From Rhodoferax sp. (GTDB lineage Bacteria > Pseudomonadota > Gammaproteobacteria > Burkholderiales > Burkholderiaceae_C), in assembly GCF_025354435.1 (NCBI RefSeq), contig NZ_JANXMU010000036.1:1-64000 (forward strand): a stretch of 64,000 nucleotides of DNA. The letters run 5' to 3'. Positions 18,905 to 27,154 of this stretch are shown piece after piece. How positions within the stretch are numbered: position 1 is the stretch's first letter; the number at the start of each line of letters is the position of its first letter. The notes below the pieces were generated by a model. That model was not told the DNA's origin and did no database searches. It saw only the letters and a program-made list of their open reading frames with translations. The position numbers were made by a program, and so were the translations under genes.

Positions 18905-18980
18905 TGGCTCTGCCAGGCCACAGGCATCGCCCCCTGCTAGGGGGTTGGCGCAAGATGCGCAGCACTGCAGCCTAGGGGTG
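18905..18980. repeat. Intergenic repeat, family C (copy 1)
   Basis: This 76-nt segment between tonB and exbB aligns along its length with 56086-56160. Shared blocks are TGGCT-TGCCAG, GCCCCCTGC-AGGGG and CTG-AGCCT-GGGGTG. GCCCCCTGCTAGGGGG can fold. It looks like a dispersed family element and not a gene. Confidence 0.6.
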
Positions 18981-18985
18981 TGCGA

Positions 18986-19687
18986 TTACTCCAGAACGTA
19001 ATTGACTGGGGCCTCGTACCACATGGGCTGGGGTACGCCGTTGACCTTGCCCGCCACGAAGCGGCATTTCATGATGTATTCCAGGGCCGATTTGTCCAGC
19101 CGCTCATAGCCGCTGCTACGTTTCAACTCGGCTTTTTCGGGGTGGCCATCGATGCCAATAAACACCCGTACCAGCACCTTGCCCTGTTCACCCAGGCGTT
19201 TGCTCATGGCCGGGTAGCTGGGTTTGGGGTTGTTCAGGTAGTCGGCATCGCTGGATGGCAGCACCACGCGGGGCGGGGCAGGTGGTGCAACAGGTGGGGC
19301 GGCAGGCGCCACGGCTACGGGTTCGGCAATTGGGGGGGCGGGAGGCTGTGGCGTGGTCACACCGGTGGGAGCGTTGGGTGTGGGCGTGGGATCGGCAATC
19401 GCCATCGGGCGCGGTGCGGGTGGTGGTGTGGGGGCCTTGGTTTTGACCACTTGCTGCTTCACCGGCACAGGTGGCGCGGGCGGTGGTGGCTTGGGCTTGG
19501 GCGGCTCCACCATCTGGGCCAGCATTTCGATCGGAACGATGATTTCGACGGCCTGGCGCACCAATCCGCTTTGCAGGGCCCACAGCCCAGCCCCGTGGAA
19601 TAGCAGTACGCTGCCCACGATGACGGCATTGCGACTGAAGCGGGGCGGGGGGGTGAAGGGTGGAGGGATGGACAAAGTGCTATTCAT
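18986..19687 (-). CDS. tonB: TonB energy-transducing protein
   Basis: The protein is 233 aa from ATG 19687 (MNSTLSIPPPF). One N-terminal membrane anchor (about 22-41) is followed by a Pro/Lys-rich periplasm-spanning segment (about 60-150: PKPKPPPPAPPVPV). The C-terminal TonB domain contains YPAMSKRLGEQGKVLVRVFI and ends VNYVLE. It couples ExbBD to outer-membrane receptors such as the siderophore receptor at 22069-24357. It is preceded by the bfd-like gene and followed by exbBD after a repeat-containing 177-nt gap. Confidence 0.95.
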   Translation of the reverse strand: MNSTLSIPPPFTPPPRFSRNAVIVGSVLLFHGAGLWALQSGLVRQAVEIIVPIEMLAQMVEPPKPKPPPPAPPVPVKQQVVKTKAPTPPPAPRPMAIADPTPTPNAPTGVTTPQPPAPPIAEPVAVAPAAPPVAPPAPPRVVLPSSDADYLNNPKPSYPAMSKRLGEQGKVLVRVFIGIDGHPEKAELKRSSGYERLDKSALEYIMKCRFVAGKVNGVPQPMWYEAPVNYVLE

Positions 19688-19757
19688 ACGGAGTGGGCCA
19701 CGCTCAACCATCGCCGTTCATGCAAACGGACGCACGGCGCAGGGGCGCAACTAAAAA

Positions 19758-19832
19758 TTATTTATGAAAGATCCACCAGGCCGAGCCCAGTACAAAGATC
19801 AGGCTGCCGCAGAGTGAGGAGAGGAGTTCCAT
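19758..19832 (-). CDS. Candidate 24-residue hydrophobic small protein
   Basis: ATG 19832 opens a 24-codon frame (MELLSSLCGSLIFVLGSAWW, then IFHK, stop TAA). It overlaps the end of the bfd-like gene out of frame. The peptide would form one short membrane helix. Codons end mostly in C or G, as in real genes here, and a GCAGG lies just upstream. Position inside the bfd-tonB-exbBD group suggests a membrane-complex partner. Chance cannot be excluded; no homologue is recognised. Confidence 0.3.
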   Translation of the reverse strand: MELLSSLCGSLIFVLGSAWWIFHK

Positions 19833-20044
19833 GCCCTGCTTTCCAAAATGGTGCTGGCGAGCTGGATGGCCGCGACGGGGTGCGACGCGTTGCATTGCGC
19901 CACGATGTCGCGTGCACAGCCTTCGCAGCGGCCGCACTGGGTGGCTACACCGAGTTCGAGCTGGATGTCGTCAAACCCAAAACCGGCACGCGCGTGGCGG
20001 GCAATTTCGCGGTCAGAAACACGTTGGCAAACACAAACAATCAT
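19799..20044 (-). CDS. bfd: Bacterioferritin-associated ferredoxin-like [2Fe-2S] protein
   Basis: The protein is 81 aa from ATG 20044 (MIVCVCQRVSD); the upstream extension is rejected because Bfd proteins begin at this point. The four cluster cysteines are in CVC near the N-terminus and CGRCEGC near residues 38-44. Bfd reduces ferric iron stored in bacterioferritin to release it. The C-terminal 25 residues are longer than in classical Bfd. A weak Fur-box-like sequence lies 47 nt upstream. It heads the tonB-exbB-exbD group. Confidence 0.85.
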   Translation of the reverse strand: MIVCVCQRVSDREIARHARAGFGFDDIQLELGVATQCGRCEGCARDIVAQCNASHPVAAIQLASTILESRAWNSSPHSAAA

Positions 20045-20085
20045 GGCGGCAAGCACATTGGCTGGCAGTTGATAAGATGCCACAA

Positions 20086-21246
20086 TTATAAATACGAATC
20101 CGTCGCATTTGCAATACCTATCGTGGATTTCCCTTCAAACAAAAGGGCCGGGCTGGCTTTGTCTAGGGTTTTGCAGCCGCACAGGGCCATGGCGATCTCC
20201 AACTCGTCGCGCAGCAGGCGCAGCACATGGGCCACGCCCACGGCACCGGCGTTGGCCAGCCCGTACACGTAGGGCCTGCCGATCAGCACGGCGCTGGCCC
20301 CCAGGGCCATGGCTTTGAGCACATCGGTGCCGCGCCGAATGCCTCCATCCACCAGCACCGGCAGCGTGCCCACCGCATCCTTGATGCGCGGCAGCACGGC
20401 GGCGGTGGCAGGTGTGGTGTCCAGCGTGCGCCCGCCGTGGTTGGAGACGATGATGCCCGCCAGCCCCAGCGCAGCGGCCTGGCGTGCGTCGGCGGGGTGC
20501 AAGATGCCTTTGAGCAGAATTGGCAGCCGGGTCTGGGCTTGCAGCCAGGCCACGTCGTCCCAGGTGGGGGTGGTGGACTGGGTGAGCAGGCCGTCGAATA
20601 GCGCGCTTTGGCCGGCTTGCAGCACGATCGGGGGAGGCGGGGGCAGACCGGCCAGGTTGACGGCGGAAATACCCGGCGGCAGCTTAAAGCCGGCCCGGCG
20701 CTCCCGGTCGCGGGCACCGTGGGTGGGCGCATCGACCGTTAGCACCAGCGCTTCATAGCCAGCCTGCTCGGCGCGTTGCAGCAGCTCGCGGGTGAAGCCG
20801 CGGTCATGCTGTAGATACAGTTGAAAGAATAATGGGCCTCTAGCGCTCTCTGTTATTACAGAGTTAGCTATGGTTTCGAGAGCAATGCTGGATTGCGTGC
20901 TGAGCACCAGGCCGGCACCCAGCGCCGCCGCCGCGTAAGCGCTGGCCAGTTCTCCGTCTGGGTGCGCCATGCGCTGGAAGGCTACCGGGGCCAGCAGAAT
21001 CGGGTGCGCCAGGCTGTGGCCCAGCAGCTGAGCCCGTGTGTGGCCACCGGCCAGGGCTTGCAATACGCGGGGGTACAGCTGCTGCGCATCCCAGGCGCTG
21101 CGGTTGGCGCGCAGGGTGATCTCGTCGCCCGCACCGCCGCTGAAATAGGCCCAGGCATTCGCATCCAGCACGGTCTGGGCATGGCGGGCGTGGTCGTCCA
21201 GATTGACGATGCCAGGGGGGATTTGGGCAACGGTGGGAGCGTTCAT
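20086..21246 (-). CDS. FMN-dependent alpha-hydroxy-acid oxidase/dehydrogenase
   Basis: The protein is 386 aa with an FMN alpha/beta-barrel of the lactate oxidase/glycolate oxidase family. Catalytic and FMN motifs are visible as [23 protein letters not shown] and IGRPYVYGL. The C-terminus is [14 protein letters not shown]. Its ATG overlaps the end of the PiuC-like gene (stop 21243), implying translational coupling inside the iron block. The substrate could be lactate or another 2-hydroxy acid. Codons for [18 protein letters not shown] are unusually AT-rich because a dispersed repeat lies there in antisense. Confidence 0.88.
   Translation of the reverse strand: MNAPTVAQIPPGIVNLDDHARHAQTVLDANAWAYFSGGAGDEITLRANRSAWDAQQLYPRVLQALAGGHTRAQLLGHSLAHPILLAPVAFQRMAHPDGELASAYAAAALGAGLVLSTQSSIALETIANSVITESARGPLFFQLYLQHDRGFTRELLQRAEQAGYEALVLTVDAPTHGARDRERRAGFKLPPGISAVNLAGLPPPPPIVLQAGQSALFDGLLTQSTTPTWDDVAWLQAQTRLPILLKGILHPADARQAAALGLAGIIVSNHGGRTLDTTPATAAVLPRIKDAVGTLPVLVDGGIRRGTDVLKAMALGASAVLIGRPYVYGLANAGAVGVAHVLRLLRDELEIAMALCGCKTLDKASPALLFEGKSTIGIANATDSYL
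20091..20109 (-). promoter_or_regulatory. Weak Fur-box-like sequence upstream of bfd
   Basis: AATACGAATCCGTCGCATT has half-sites matching at 6 of 9 positions around C20100 and resembles AATGCGAAT-type Fur sites. It overlaps the 3' end of the FMN oxidase gene. Support is mainly from the iron context. Confidence 0.4.
20835..20871 (+). repeat. Dispersed palindromic repeat inside the FMN oxidase gene, antisense (core 20840-20871)
   Basis: The core is CTAGCG plus 26 nt ending in AGCTAT, preceded by GGGCCT. It is antisense to the host gene and contributes the residues around [15 protein letters not shown]. The family FMN oxidases I recall are shorter by a few residues at this point. Confidence 0.7.
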
Positions 21247-21926
21247 GTGTCAGCCCACATGCGCAAAAGGTTGTGGTACGTGCCGGTCAGGCCGGTGGTC
21301 TCTGGCGTTTCGCCGTGTTGTTGGCGCAGGCTGAGCAGGTGGGTGTCTAGGTCGAACAACAGTTGGCGTTGCTCCTGGCTGCGCACCATGCTCTCGATCC
21401 AGAAGAAGCAGGCCAGCCGCGCTCCGCGGGTGACCGGCTCGACCTGGTGCACGCTGGTGCCCGCGTACAGCACCAGGCTGCCTGCGGGCAGCTTGACGCG
21501 CTGCGGGCCTGCGCTGTCCTGTACCACTAGCTCGCCGCCATCGTAAGCATCGGGTTCGGTCAAAAACAAGGTGCAGGAGATGTCGGTGCGCACGCGTTGG
21601 CCGGTGTCGGGGGCAAAGCGTACGGCGTTGTCTACGTGGTTACCGTAGAAGTTGCTGGCACCGCTGTAGCGGTTGACGCGCGGAGTGAACACGTGCTTGG
21701 GCAGGGCGGCGGAAAAGAAAGTCGGGTTGCGGTCCAGCCCGCGCATTAGCAGGGCGCGGATTTGGGTGGCGGCCTCGCAGTCGTGCGGCAGTTGCTCGTT
21801 GTTTTTGACCGCCTGCGCCTGGCTGCCCGCGCTGGCCCGGCCATCGGCCCAGGGTGCGTTGACCAGCAGACTCTGGGCGGTGGCGACTTCTTCGGGACTG
21901 AGGATGTTGGGGATGTGCAGCAGCAT
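21243..21926 (-). CDS. PKHD-type Fe(II)/2-oxoglutarate hydroxylase (PiuC/YbiX family)
   Basis: The protein is 227 aa from ATG 21926 ([10 protein letters not shown]), which matches the family length of about 226. Fe(II) ligands are H97 and D99 in NHVDNA and H160 in [11 protein letters not shown]170 is the probable 2-oxoglutarate ligand. PiuC proteins are encoded beside siderophore receptors of the Fiu/PiuA type and are induced by iron starvation; their substrate is unknown. Here it follows the receptor gene on the same strand, with a terminator and a repeat between. Confidence 0.92.
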   Translation of the reverse strand: MLLHIPNILSPEEVATAQSLLVNAPWADGRASAGSQAQAVKNNEQLPHDCEAATQIRALLMRGLDRNPTFFSAALPKHVFTPRVNRYSGASNFYGNHVDNAVRFAPDTGQRVRTDISCTLFLTEPDAYDGGELVVQDSAGPQRVKLPAGSLVLYAGTSVHQVEPVTRGARLACFFWIESMVRSQEQRQLLFDLDTHLLSLRQQHGETPETTGLTGTYHNLLRMWADT

Positions 21927-21943
21927 GCGTGGATTGTCGTAGT

Positions 21944-21999
21944 GAACGTGAAATAACTTGTCTGGTCCGGGGTGCTTTGCGCCGAGTCCATGCAAGTTG
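21944..21999. repeat. Imperfect palindromic repeat, family B (copy 1)
   Basis: This roughly 56-nt element begins GAACGTGAAATAACTTG and ends CAAGTT. The ends AACTTG/CAAGTT pair. It aligns almost fully with 24711-24766. It lies between the receptor terminator and the PiuC-like gene. Confidence 0.7.
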
Positions 22000-22010
22000 G
22001 GCGGGCTCTC

Positions 22011-22039
22011 ATAAAAAAAGCCGCCCCGAAGGGCGGCTT
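22011..22039 (-). terminator. Rho-independent terminator of the siderophore receptor gene
   Basis: On the minus strand AAGCCGCCC pairs with GGGCGGCTT across a 4-nt loop (22018-22039), followed by a run of T (22012-22017). It sits 30 nt after the receptor stop codon. Confidence 0.88.
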
Positions 22040-22068
22040 GTGGTGAGCGCCAGTGCTATGCCGTAGGC

Positions 22069-24357
22069 TTAGAACTGGTACTTGGCAGACATCTGCAACA
22101 TGCGGCCGGCACCCGGCACATAAAACGTTTGGTACAGCGCATCGCCGTACAACTTGTTGGTCACGTTGATCACGTTGGCCTTGACGGTGAACTTGTCTTC
22201 GATCACCGTGTATTCGGCCAGCAGATCGGCGGTCACGTAGCCTGGCGAGTAGAAGCCCGGGTTGCGGAGGGGCGCAACCCGGCTCTTGAAGTTCAAACCA
22301 GCACCGACTCGGATTTGCGGTGTGATTTTGTAGGTCGTCCAGACCGTGCCGCTCTGCTTGGGTGTGAGCGATGGGCGGGTGCCTTGGCCTTCAGCGCCTG
22401 GGGCGGCGATGTCGATCTTGGCGGACGGGATCCATGCATAGGAGCCGAACACTTCCCACTGCAGCGTGATATTTCCGGTGAAATCGAGGTCGATACCCGC
22501 CGCATGGCGCTTACCGGACAAGATCGCGATCGGGACGAGCGGATCGGTGTTGCGCTCATGCAGTTTGGTCGAGTGGAATGCGGCCAGGCGTGCCGTGAAG
22601 CGCTTGTCGGCCGAGTCGATACGGGCACCAAATTCCAGATTCTGGCTTTGTTCCGGTGGCGTCTCGGCATTAGCCGCACCCAGTGAATAGGCATCGCCCG
22701 AAGTGTTGAATGAGGTGCCGTAAGCGAAGTGGAACGAATGCAAATCGGTCGGCTGGAACAACACGCCTGCGCGTTTGCTCAACTCGGAAATTTTCATGTC
22801 GTAGCTGCCGGTCGCGGCTGCGGTGGTCGGGTTGAAGCTTCGGTACCCTGCGGCCATGTGGTCAAAGCGCAGACCACCCAAAAGCTTCCACTTCGGCGCC
22901 AACTGCACCAGATCTTGGCCGTAGATGCCATAACCGTTGGAGGTGAAGTTATTGCTTGTGCCGAAGGGGCGGTTGCCTTCGGCGATAGCGGCACCGTCGT
23001 TAGGCGTGCCAATCGTGGTGTTGGGGCGGTTCAAGCCCAAGGCTGCCGTCTGCGCAGCGGTCAGCGTCTTGGCTCCATAGACGGTGCGCTCTTCATGGGA
23101 AAAGTCCAGACCGGCCAGAACTTCATGTTTGTAACCCAATGCATCGAACTTGGTGCTCAGGTCGGACTGGGCATACAGGTTGTCCATGTCCTGCACTTTG
23201 TTTTGCGCACCGCGTGTGAGCACCGTGCCGGGGCCGAAGTTGTCCAGGCCCACCGCTTGTCTATTGGGTTGGACCGCGGCAGCACCGAAGTTCCACAGGG
23301 TTGCGCGTTGGTCGCGCGTGTAATGGCCCTTGCGGACCGAGGATTTCAGTTCGGTGTCGCCGGAGAAACGGTGCACATGGCTGAGCGTGCCGTAGGTGGC
23401 CCGGCCATGGTTGTAGTCGCTGTCCATGCCGTAGTAGGCATCTGGATCGAGATTGGAGTTGAGCACTGAAGTGCTCGTTGGCGATGCCGACGTAGGCTTG
23501 ATAAAGCGGATGCCGTAGTTCATGCCATTGTTGTTTTCCAGCTGGTAGAAGCCTACCGAGAACTCGTCCACCTCACCGATACCAAAGCGGTAGGCCGCGG
23601 CGATACCGTGCTTGTCGATGGAGCTGCCCGCGCCGTTGTTGTCGGCTTTGGTGGCCATGGCACCGATGCGCAGAGCCGAGCTTTCACCGGTCTTGATGTT
23701 GAAGTCGCCAGTCGCGCGGCGGTAGTTGTGGCTGCCCACCGTGGCTTCCACCTCGTTCTGGTTGAGCAGCAGTGGCTGCTTGTTGACCTGGTTGACCGCA
23801 CCGCCGGTGGAACCCCGGCCAAACAACAGTGCGGCCGAACCCCGCAGGATTTCAACCCGGTCGTTGTTGAAAGTGTCACGCTCGTAGAAAGCCGGGTCGC
23901 GGTTGCCGTCGACAAACACGTCGCCCGAGCCCTGCAGGCTGAAGCCGCGCAGTTTGATGTCTTCTTCGCCACCTTCGGCAGCCTGGAACGAAATGCCGCC
24001 GGAGTTGCGCAGCACGTCTTTCACGGTGTCGAAATTGCGGTCGGTGATCAGCTTTTCGGTCAGAACGGTGATCGACTGGGGGATGTTGCGCAGTTCTTGG
24101 TTGCCCTTGCCGATGGTGGTGCGTTCAACCTTGATCGAATCTTTACCTTGAGGCTGCTCCGCTTTTTCCTTCACCGTCACGGGGGCCAAGGTCTTGGCTT
24201 CGGTCGGTGCGGTTTGCGCCATGGCACCCATGGAGCCGGCCAGCATCATCGCGCCGAGGGGTAGCATCCCATAAGGTGCTGCGATTTTGATAGCTACTGG
24301 CGCAGTTTGGATATGAGCTAGAGCGGGTTTTTGCTTGAGGTTTTTGCGTCGGAACAT
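22069..24357 (-). CDS. TonB-dependent siderophore receptor
   Basis: The protein is 762 aa. A signal peptide ends near AMAQ (about residue 48). The plug domain follows (SITVLTEKLITDRNF, VEILRGSAALLFGRGSTGG), then a 22-strand barrel ending in the typical terminal Phe (MSAKYQF). A TonB-box-like stretch is APVTVKE. The neighbouring PiuC-type hydroxylase suggests a Fiu/PiuA-like catecholate receptor. The signal-peptide region holds a dispersed palindromic repeat translated as ALAHIQTAPVAIKIAA, making the leader unusually long. A Fur-box-like site lies 103 nt upstream of the start. Confidence 0.94.
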   Translation of the reverse strand: MFRRKNLKQKPALAHIQTAPVAIKIAAPYGMLPLGAMMLAGSMGAMAQTAPTEAKTLAPVTVKEKAEQPQGKDSIKVERTTIGKGNQELRNIPQSITVLTEKLITDRNFDTVKDVLRNSGGISFQAAEGGEEDIKLRGFSLQGSGDVFVDGNRDPAFYERDTFNNDRVEILRGSAALLFGRGSTGGAVNQVNKQPLLLNQNEVEATVGSHNYRRATGDFNIKTGESSALRIGAMATKADNNGAGSSIDKHGIAAAYRFGIGEVDEFSVGFYQLENNNGMNYGIRFIKPTSASPTSTSVLNSNLDPDAYYGMDSDYNHGRATYGTLSHVHRFSGDTELKSSVRKGHYTRDQRATLWNFGAAAVQPNRQAVGLDNFGPGTVLTRGAQNKVQDMDNLYAQSDLSTKFDALGYKHEVLAGLDFSHEERTVYGAKTLTAAQTAALGLNRPNTTIGTPNDGAAIAEGNRPFGTSNNFTSNGYGIYGQDLVQLAPKWKLLGGLRFDHMAAGYRSFNPTTAAATGSYDMKISELSKRAGVLFQPTDLHSFHFAYGTSFNTSGDAYSLGAANAETPPEQSQNLEFGARIDSADKRFTARLAAFHSTKLHERNTDPLVPIAILSGKRHAAGIDLDFTGNITLQWEVFGSYAWIPSAKIDIAAPGAEGQGTRPSLTPKQSGTVWTTYKITPQIRVGAGLNFKSRVAPLRNPGFYSPGYVTADLLAEYTVIEDKFTVKANVINVTNKLYGDALYQTFYVPGAGRMLQMSAKYQF
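24280..24325 (-). repeat. Dispersed palindromic repeat inside the receptor gene, sense orientation (core 24290-24321)
   Basis: On the minus strand the core is CTAGCT plus 26 nt ending in AGCTAT, followed by CAAAATCGC. It is read CTA GCT CAT ATC, giving LAHIQTAPVAIKIA in the signal-peptide region. The frame is the same as in lnt. Confidence 0.75.
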
Positions 24358-24459
24358 GGAGTCAGCCTGAGAAGGGTTGCAATGAACGGCTGGCTAACGC
24401 TTGGAACGGGTCCGATGGCTTGGCTGGCTGGGTTGAGAAATACCACACAATTGTAAATT

Positions 24460-24478
24460 AATGCGAATCATTCTTGTT
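24460..24478 (-). promoter_or_regulatory. Fur-box-like site upstream of the siderophore receptor
   Basis: AATGCGAATCATTCTTGTT contains the palindrome GAATCATTC; half-sites match at 6 of 9. It is 103 nt upstream of the receptor ATG, where an iron-responsive operator is expected. Confidence 0.65.
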
Positions 24479-24658
24479 ACTTGGAGGTGGTAAACCCGCA
24501 GCCATCCTCCAGAAAACCGCAAATCCCCAACATTTTGTTGCACCTTCACCACGGAGCCTGTGGATTTTTCCCGGATTCGGGGCCCGAGGCAGCATGCCGC
24601 CATGCACAGCCAGTGGCGCTGTGCTAGCGCACCGGGCTCAGGCAGGTAGCTGGGAGCA

Positions 24659-24687
24659 AACCACGGCCGCGCGAAAAGGCCGTGGTT
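24659..24687 (-). terminator. Hairpin downstream of the iron-binding-protein gene
   Basis: AACCACGGCC pairs perfectly with GGCCGTGGTT across 9 nt. It lies about 80 nt after the stop of the gene at 24765-25793. No T-run follows, so factor-independent termination is uncertain. Confidence 0.45.
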
Positions 24688-24710
24688 GCGTGCGTGGCAA
24701 CGCGGTGAAT

Positions 24711-24766
24711 GAACGTGAAACAACTTGTCTGGCTCGGGGGGCTCTGCACCCGAGTCCGTGCAAGTT
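24711..24766. repeat. Imperfect palindromic repeat, family B (copy 2)
   Basis: It begins GAACGTGAAACAACTTG and ends CAAGTT; CTCGGG/CCCGAG forms an inner stem. It is nearly the same as 21944-21999. Its end coincides with the stop codon of the iron-binding-protein gene. Confidence 0.7.
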
Positions 24767-25793
24767 AGAGCAGACCGGCCTTCAGCATGAGGTCGGTGGT
24801 CTTGGAGGTGTTGAGTTTGGACATGTCCACCCTGGGGGCCTGCAATTCGCCCAGCGGCATCAGGTTGCGATTGGATTTGGCATCTACGCCGACCGCGTAC
24901 TCGTAAGAGTTGCCGGTGCGCAGAATGTCTTGTCCGCCCTTGCCGGTCAGCCATTTCATAAATTGCTGCGCTTGGGGCTGGTGTTTGCTGGAGGCCAGGA
25001 TGCCGCCGCCAGATACGCTGATAAACGCGCCAGGGTCTTGGTTGCGGAAGTACAGCGTGCCGAGTTTGTCGGTGTTGGCGCCGCCTTTCGACATGTCGCC
25101 CAGATAGTAGTAGTGGTAGATCACCGCGGTGTCGACTTCACCATCGTTGCTGGCCTTCATGGCTGCGCTGTTGCTGCGGTAGGTCACCACGTTGGTTTTC
25201 AAACCCGTGAGCCAGGCCGCAGTAGCCGCCTCGCCCTTGAGCTGCAACACGGCGCTGACGATAGCCTGGAAGTCGGGCCCTGCAGACGCAGCGGCCACGC
25301 GGCCTTTCCACACCGGGTCGGCCAGGTCCATCAAAGACTTGGGCAGCATGTCTTTGGAGGGGAACTTGGTCTTGCGGTAGACCAGCAGCGTGCTGCGGGC
25401 GGCAATGCCGGTCCAACGCCCGTGGTCAGGGCGAAACTCGGCAGGTATTTGCGCCAGCGTAGCGGGGTCCAGCGGGACGAACAGCTTGGCGTTATCAACC
25501 AAGGACATGGCGGGGGAGTTTTCGGTCAGGAAGATGTCCGCGGGCGAATTGGCGCCTTCTTGCACGATCTGGTTGCCCATCTCGGCATCACCGCCATTGC
25601 GAACCAAGACCTTGATGCCGGTTTCGCGGGTGAACGCGTCGGTCCAGGCTTGCGTCAGCGAGACGTGCTGGGCGTTGTAGACCACCAGCGTATTGCTGTC
25701 TGCCGCGCTTTGGGCGTGCGATGCCAGTGCTGCGGCCCCCAGGCCGAGTGCCAGAACCAATGAGCGTCGCTGGAAATTGAATGGAAATTGCAT
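24765..25793 (-). CDS. Fe(3+) ABC transporter periplasmic binding protein (FbpA/FutA-like)
   Basis: The protein is 342 aa from ATG 25793. A signal peptide ends near SHAQS (about residue 28). The mature part begins NTLVVYNAQHVSL, typical of ferric-binding proteins, and has the iron-ligand tyrosine cluster YHYYYLGD near residues 220-227. It captures ferric iron in the periplasm for an ABC permease. No permease or ATPase gene adjoins it in this window, so partners must be encoded elsewhere. A Fur-box-like site lies 66 nt upstream. Confidence 0.9.
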   Translation of the reverse strand: MQFPFNFQRRSLVLALGLGAAALASHAQSAADSNTLVVYNAQHVSLTQAWTDAFTRETGIKVLVRNGGDAEMGNQIVQEGANSPADIFLTENSPAMSLVDNAKLFVPLDPATLAQIPAEFRPDHGRWTGIAARSTLLVYRKTKFPSKDMLPKSLMDLADPVWKGRVAAASAGPDFQAIVSAVLQLKGEAATAAWLTGLKTNVVTYRSNSAAMKASNDGEVDTAVIYHYYYLGDMSKGGANTDKLGTLYFRNQDPGAFISVSGGGILASSKHQPQAQQFMKWLTGKGGQDILRTGNSYEYAVGVDAKSNRNLMPLGELQAPRVDMSKLNTSKTTDLMLKAGLL

Positions 25794-25858
25794 GGGTGGA
25801 AAGTCCTAAATAAATACCGAAATAGCGTTCGCCGTTGAGCATCCGTCAATGCGGATGT

Positions 25859-25877
25859 AACGAGAATTGTTTGCATT
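25859..25877 (-). promoter_or_regulatory. Fur-box-like site upstream of the ferric-binding-protein gene
   Basis: Read on the minus strand it is AATGCAAACAATTCTCGTT, close to AATGATAATGATTCTCATT-type sites. It lies 66 nt upstream of the start codon. Match quality is moderate. Confidence 0.5.
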
Positions 25878-26004
25878 CGCATTATAGGTGCGTGCTGTTA
25901 CACGTACCCATCTGCAGGTGTGTAAACCAGGCTGGTGGGTGGTGTAAACCGTCAGCCGAATCAGCCCGCGGCGGGCTATCTTTGCAAGGATTTTTAAAAA
26001 AAAA

Positions 26005-26053
26005 TGGCCCTAGCGTATATAACATCTACGTAGGTAGCTATCTTTTTAATAGT
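26005..26053 (+). repeat. Dispersed palindromic repeat (core 26010-26041)
   Basis: CTAGCG plus 26 nt ending in AGCTAT is preceded by GGCC and followed by CTTTTTAATAG. It is intergenic, just after the stop of the DUF1513 gene (26060) on the opposite side. Confidence 0.8.
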
Positions 26054-26059
26054 ATTGGC

Positions 26060-27154
26060 TTAGACCAGCCATTTGCCGTGGTTGTCCCAGTGCACGTCGG
26101 CCAGTAGCCGGTCCAAGCGGCGGGTTGCTACCTCGCCGCGCACGCCGCCCTGGGCACCGCTGGCCAGCCAATCGGGGCCGTAGGCGGCCAGGGCACCGGC
26201 TTCGGGTAGTGCGAGCTGGCGCGGATCACCGCCCTGGGCCGACCACCAAGCCAGTTGCCCGGCGCGGGTGGCGCTGACCACAAAGCGGTCGTCGGCCGGG
26301 CTGTTGCGGCCCGGCACAAAGGCCACGTCGCCGCCGTAGCCGCCCAGGGCCAAGGGTTCTGGCAAGGCGATGGTGCGCAGGCCGTTGGCATCCAGCAGCG
26401 CCAGCAGCGGGGCGCTGCGGCGGGCGGCGGCATCGGCGTGCTCGGCCTGCATGGCGATGGCCACGGTGCCGTTGGGCGCGCGGGCCAGGTGGCGCAGGCT
26501 CAAATACGGGTCGCTGGCCCGCCAGGCCTGGCGCAGGGTGCCAGTGGCGGCATCCAGGCGGGCGATGGACGAGTCCATCTGCTTCAGGTTCAGCTTGGTG
26601 CGGCCGGTTTCGGGCAGGTTGAGCAGGCCGCCATTGGCCACCAACAGCGTGCCGTCGGGTTCGACCAGCACCATGTGCGGATCCAGACCGCCGCTGGAGA
26701 ATTCGCGGATTTTTTCCAGGCTGACTGGGTCGCGCACGGCGATGAACCCGGCCCCGGTGTCGGTGCTGGTTTCGGTGGTGTACAGGGCGCTGCCGTCCAG
26801 TGCGTAGCTGGCATGGCCGCAGAGCACGCGGTCGTCTTCAATATCGTGCCACAGCACGGCGCGGGCGCTGCGGGTGTCGAAGCGCAGCAGGTATTCGCCC
26901 GGGCGCCGGGCTACTGCCAGCGCCTGGCCGGGGTGGCCCAGCGCTGCGTGCAGCATTTGCACCTCATGGGCGCGCTTGGGCAGGGCCACGCCGCGCGATG
27001 TGCTGCCGAGTTGCCAGACACCAGCCCAGGCCTGGTCGTCGATGACCCAGGAGGTGAGCAGGCCAGGCGCGGATGTGGCGTTGGCGGGCAAAGCCATGCT
27101 GGCAGCGGCCAGGGCCAGCCAGTCGCGGCGGCGCAAATTGGAATTAATCACCAT
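26060..27154 (-). CDS. DUF1513 domain-containing periplasmic protein
   Basis: The protein is 364 aa from ATG 27154. The N-terminus LRRRDWLALAAASMA resembles a twin-arginine signal. The rest has propeller-like repeats (for example SPADDRFVVSATRAGQLAWW) as in DUF1513 proteins. The function is unknown. The gene start overlaps the end of the imelysin-like gene upstream. It is the last member of a four-gene set (imelysin, di-heme oxidoreductase, imelysin, DUF1513) that recurs in proteobacteria, is associated with iron, and here follows a Fur-box-like site. Confidence 0.88.
   Translation of the reverse strand: MVINSNLRRRDWLALAAASMALPANATSAPGLLTSWVIDDQAWAGVWQLGSTSRGVALPKRAHEVQMLHAALGHPGQALAVARRPGEYLLRFDTRSARAVLWHDIEDDRVLCGHASYALDGSALYTTETSTDTGAGFIAVRDPVSLEKIREFSSGGLDPHMVLVEPDGTLLVANGGLLNLPETGRTKLNLKQMDSSIARLDAATGTLRQAWRASDPYLSLRHLARAPNGTVAIAMQAEHADAAARRSAPLLALLDANGLRTIALPEPLALGGYGGDVAFVPGRNSPADDRFVVSATRAGQLAWWSAQGGDPRQLALPEAGALAAYGPDWLASGAQGGVRGEVATRRLDRLLADVHWDNHGKWLV

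Larger units (their letters stand above)
24358..24764. other. Receptor promoter region and downstream region of the iron-binding-protein gene
   Basis: No convincing gene is seen in these 407 nt. They hold a Fur-box-like site (24460-24478), a 10-bp hairpin (24659-24687) and a family-B repeat (24711-24766). The minus-strand open frame here reads straight through these elements and is rejected. Confidence 0.6.

Noticed and set aside
24394-24954. 186-codon minus-strand frame upstream of the receptor
   Set aside because: It reads through a family-B repeat, a hairpin and the Fur-like site, and overlaps the end of the ferric-binding-protein gene.
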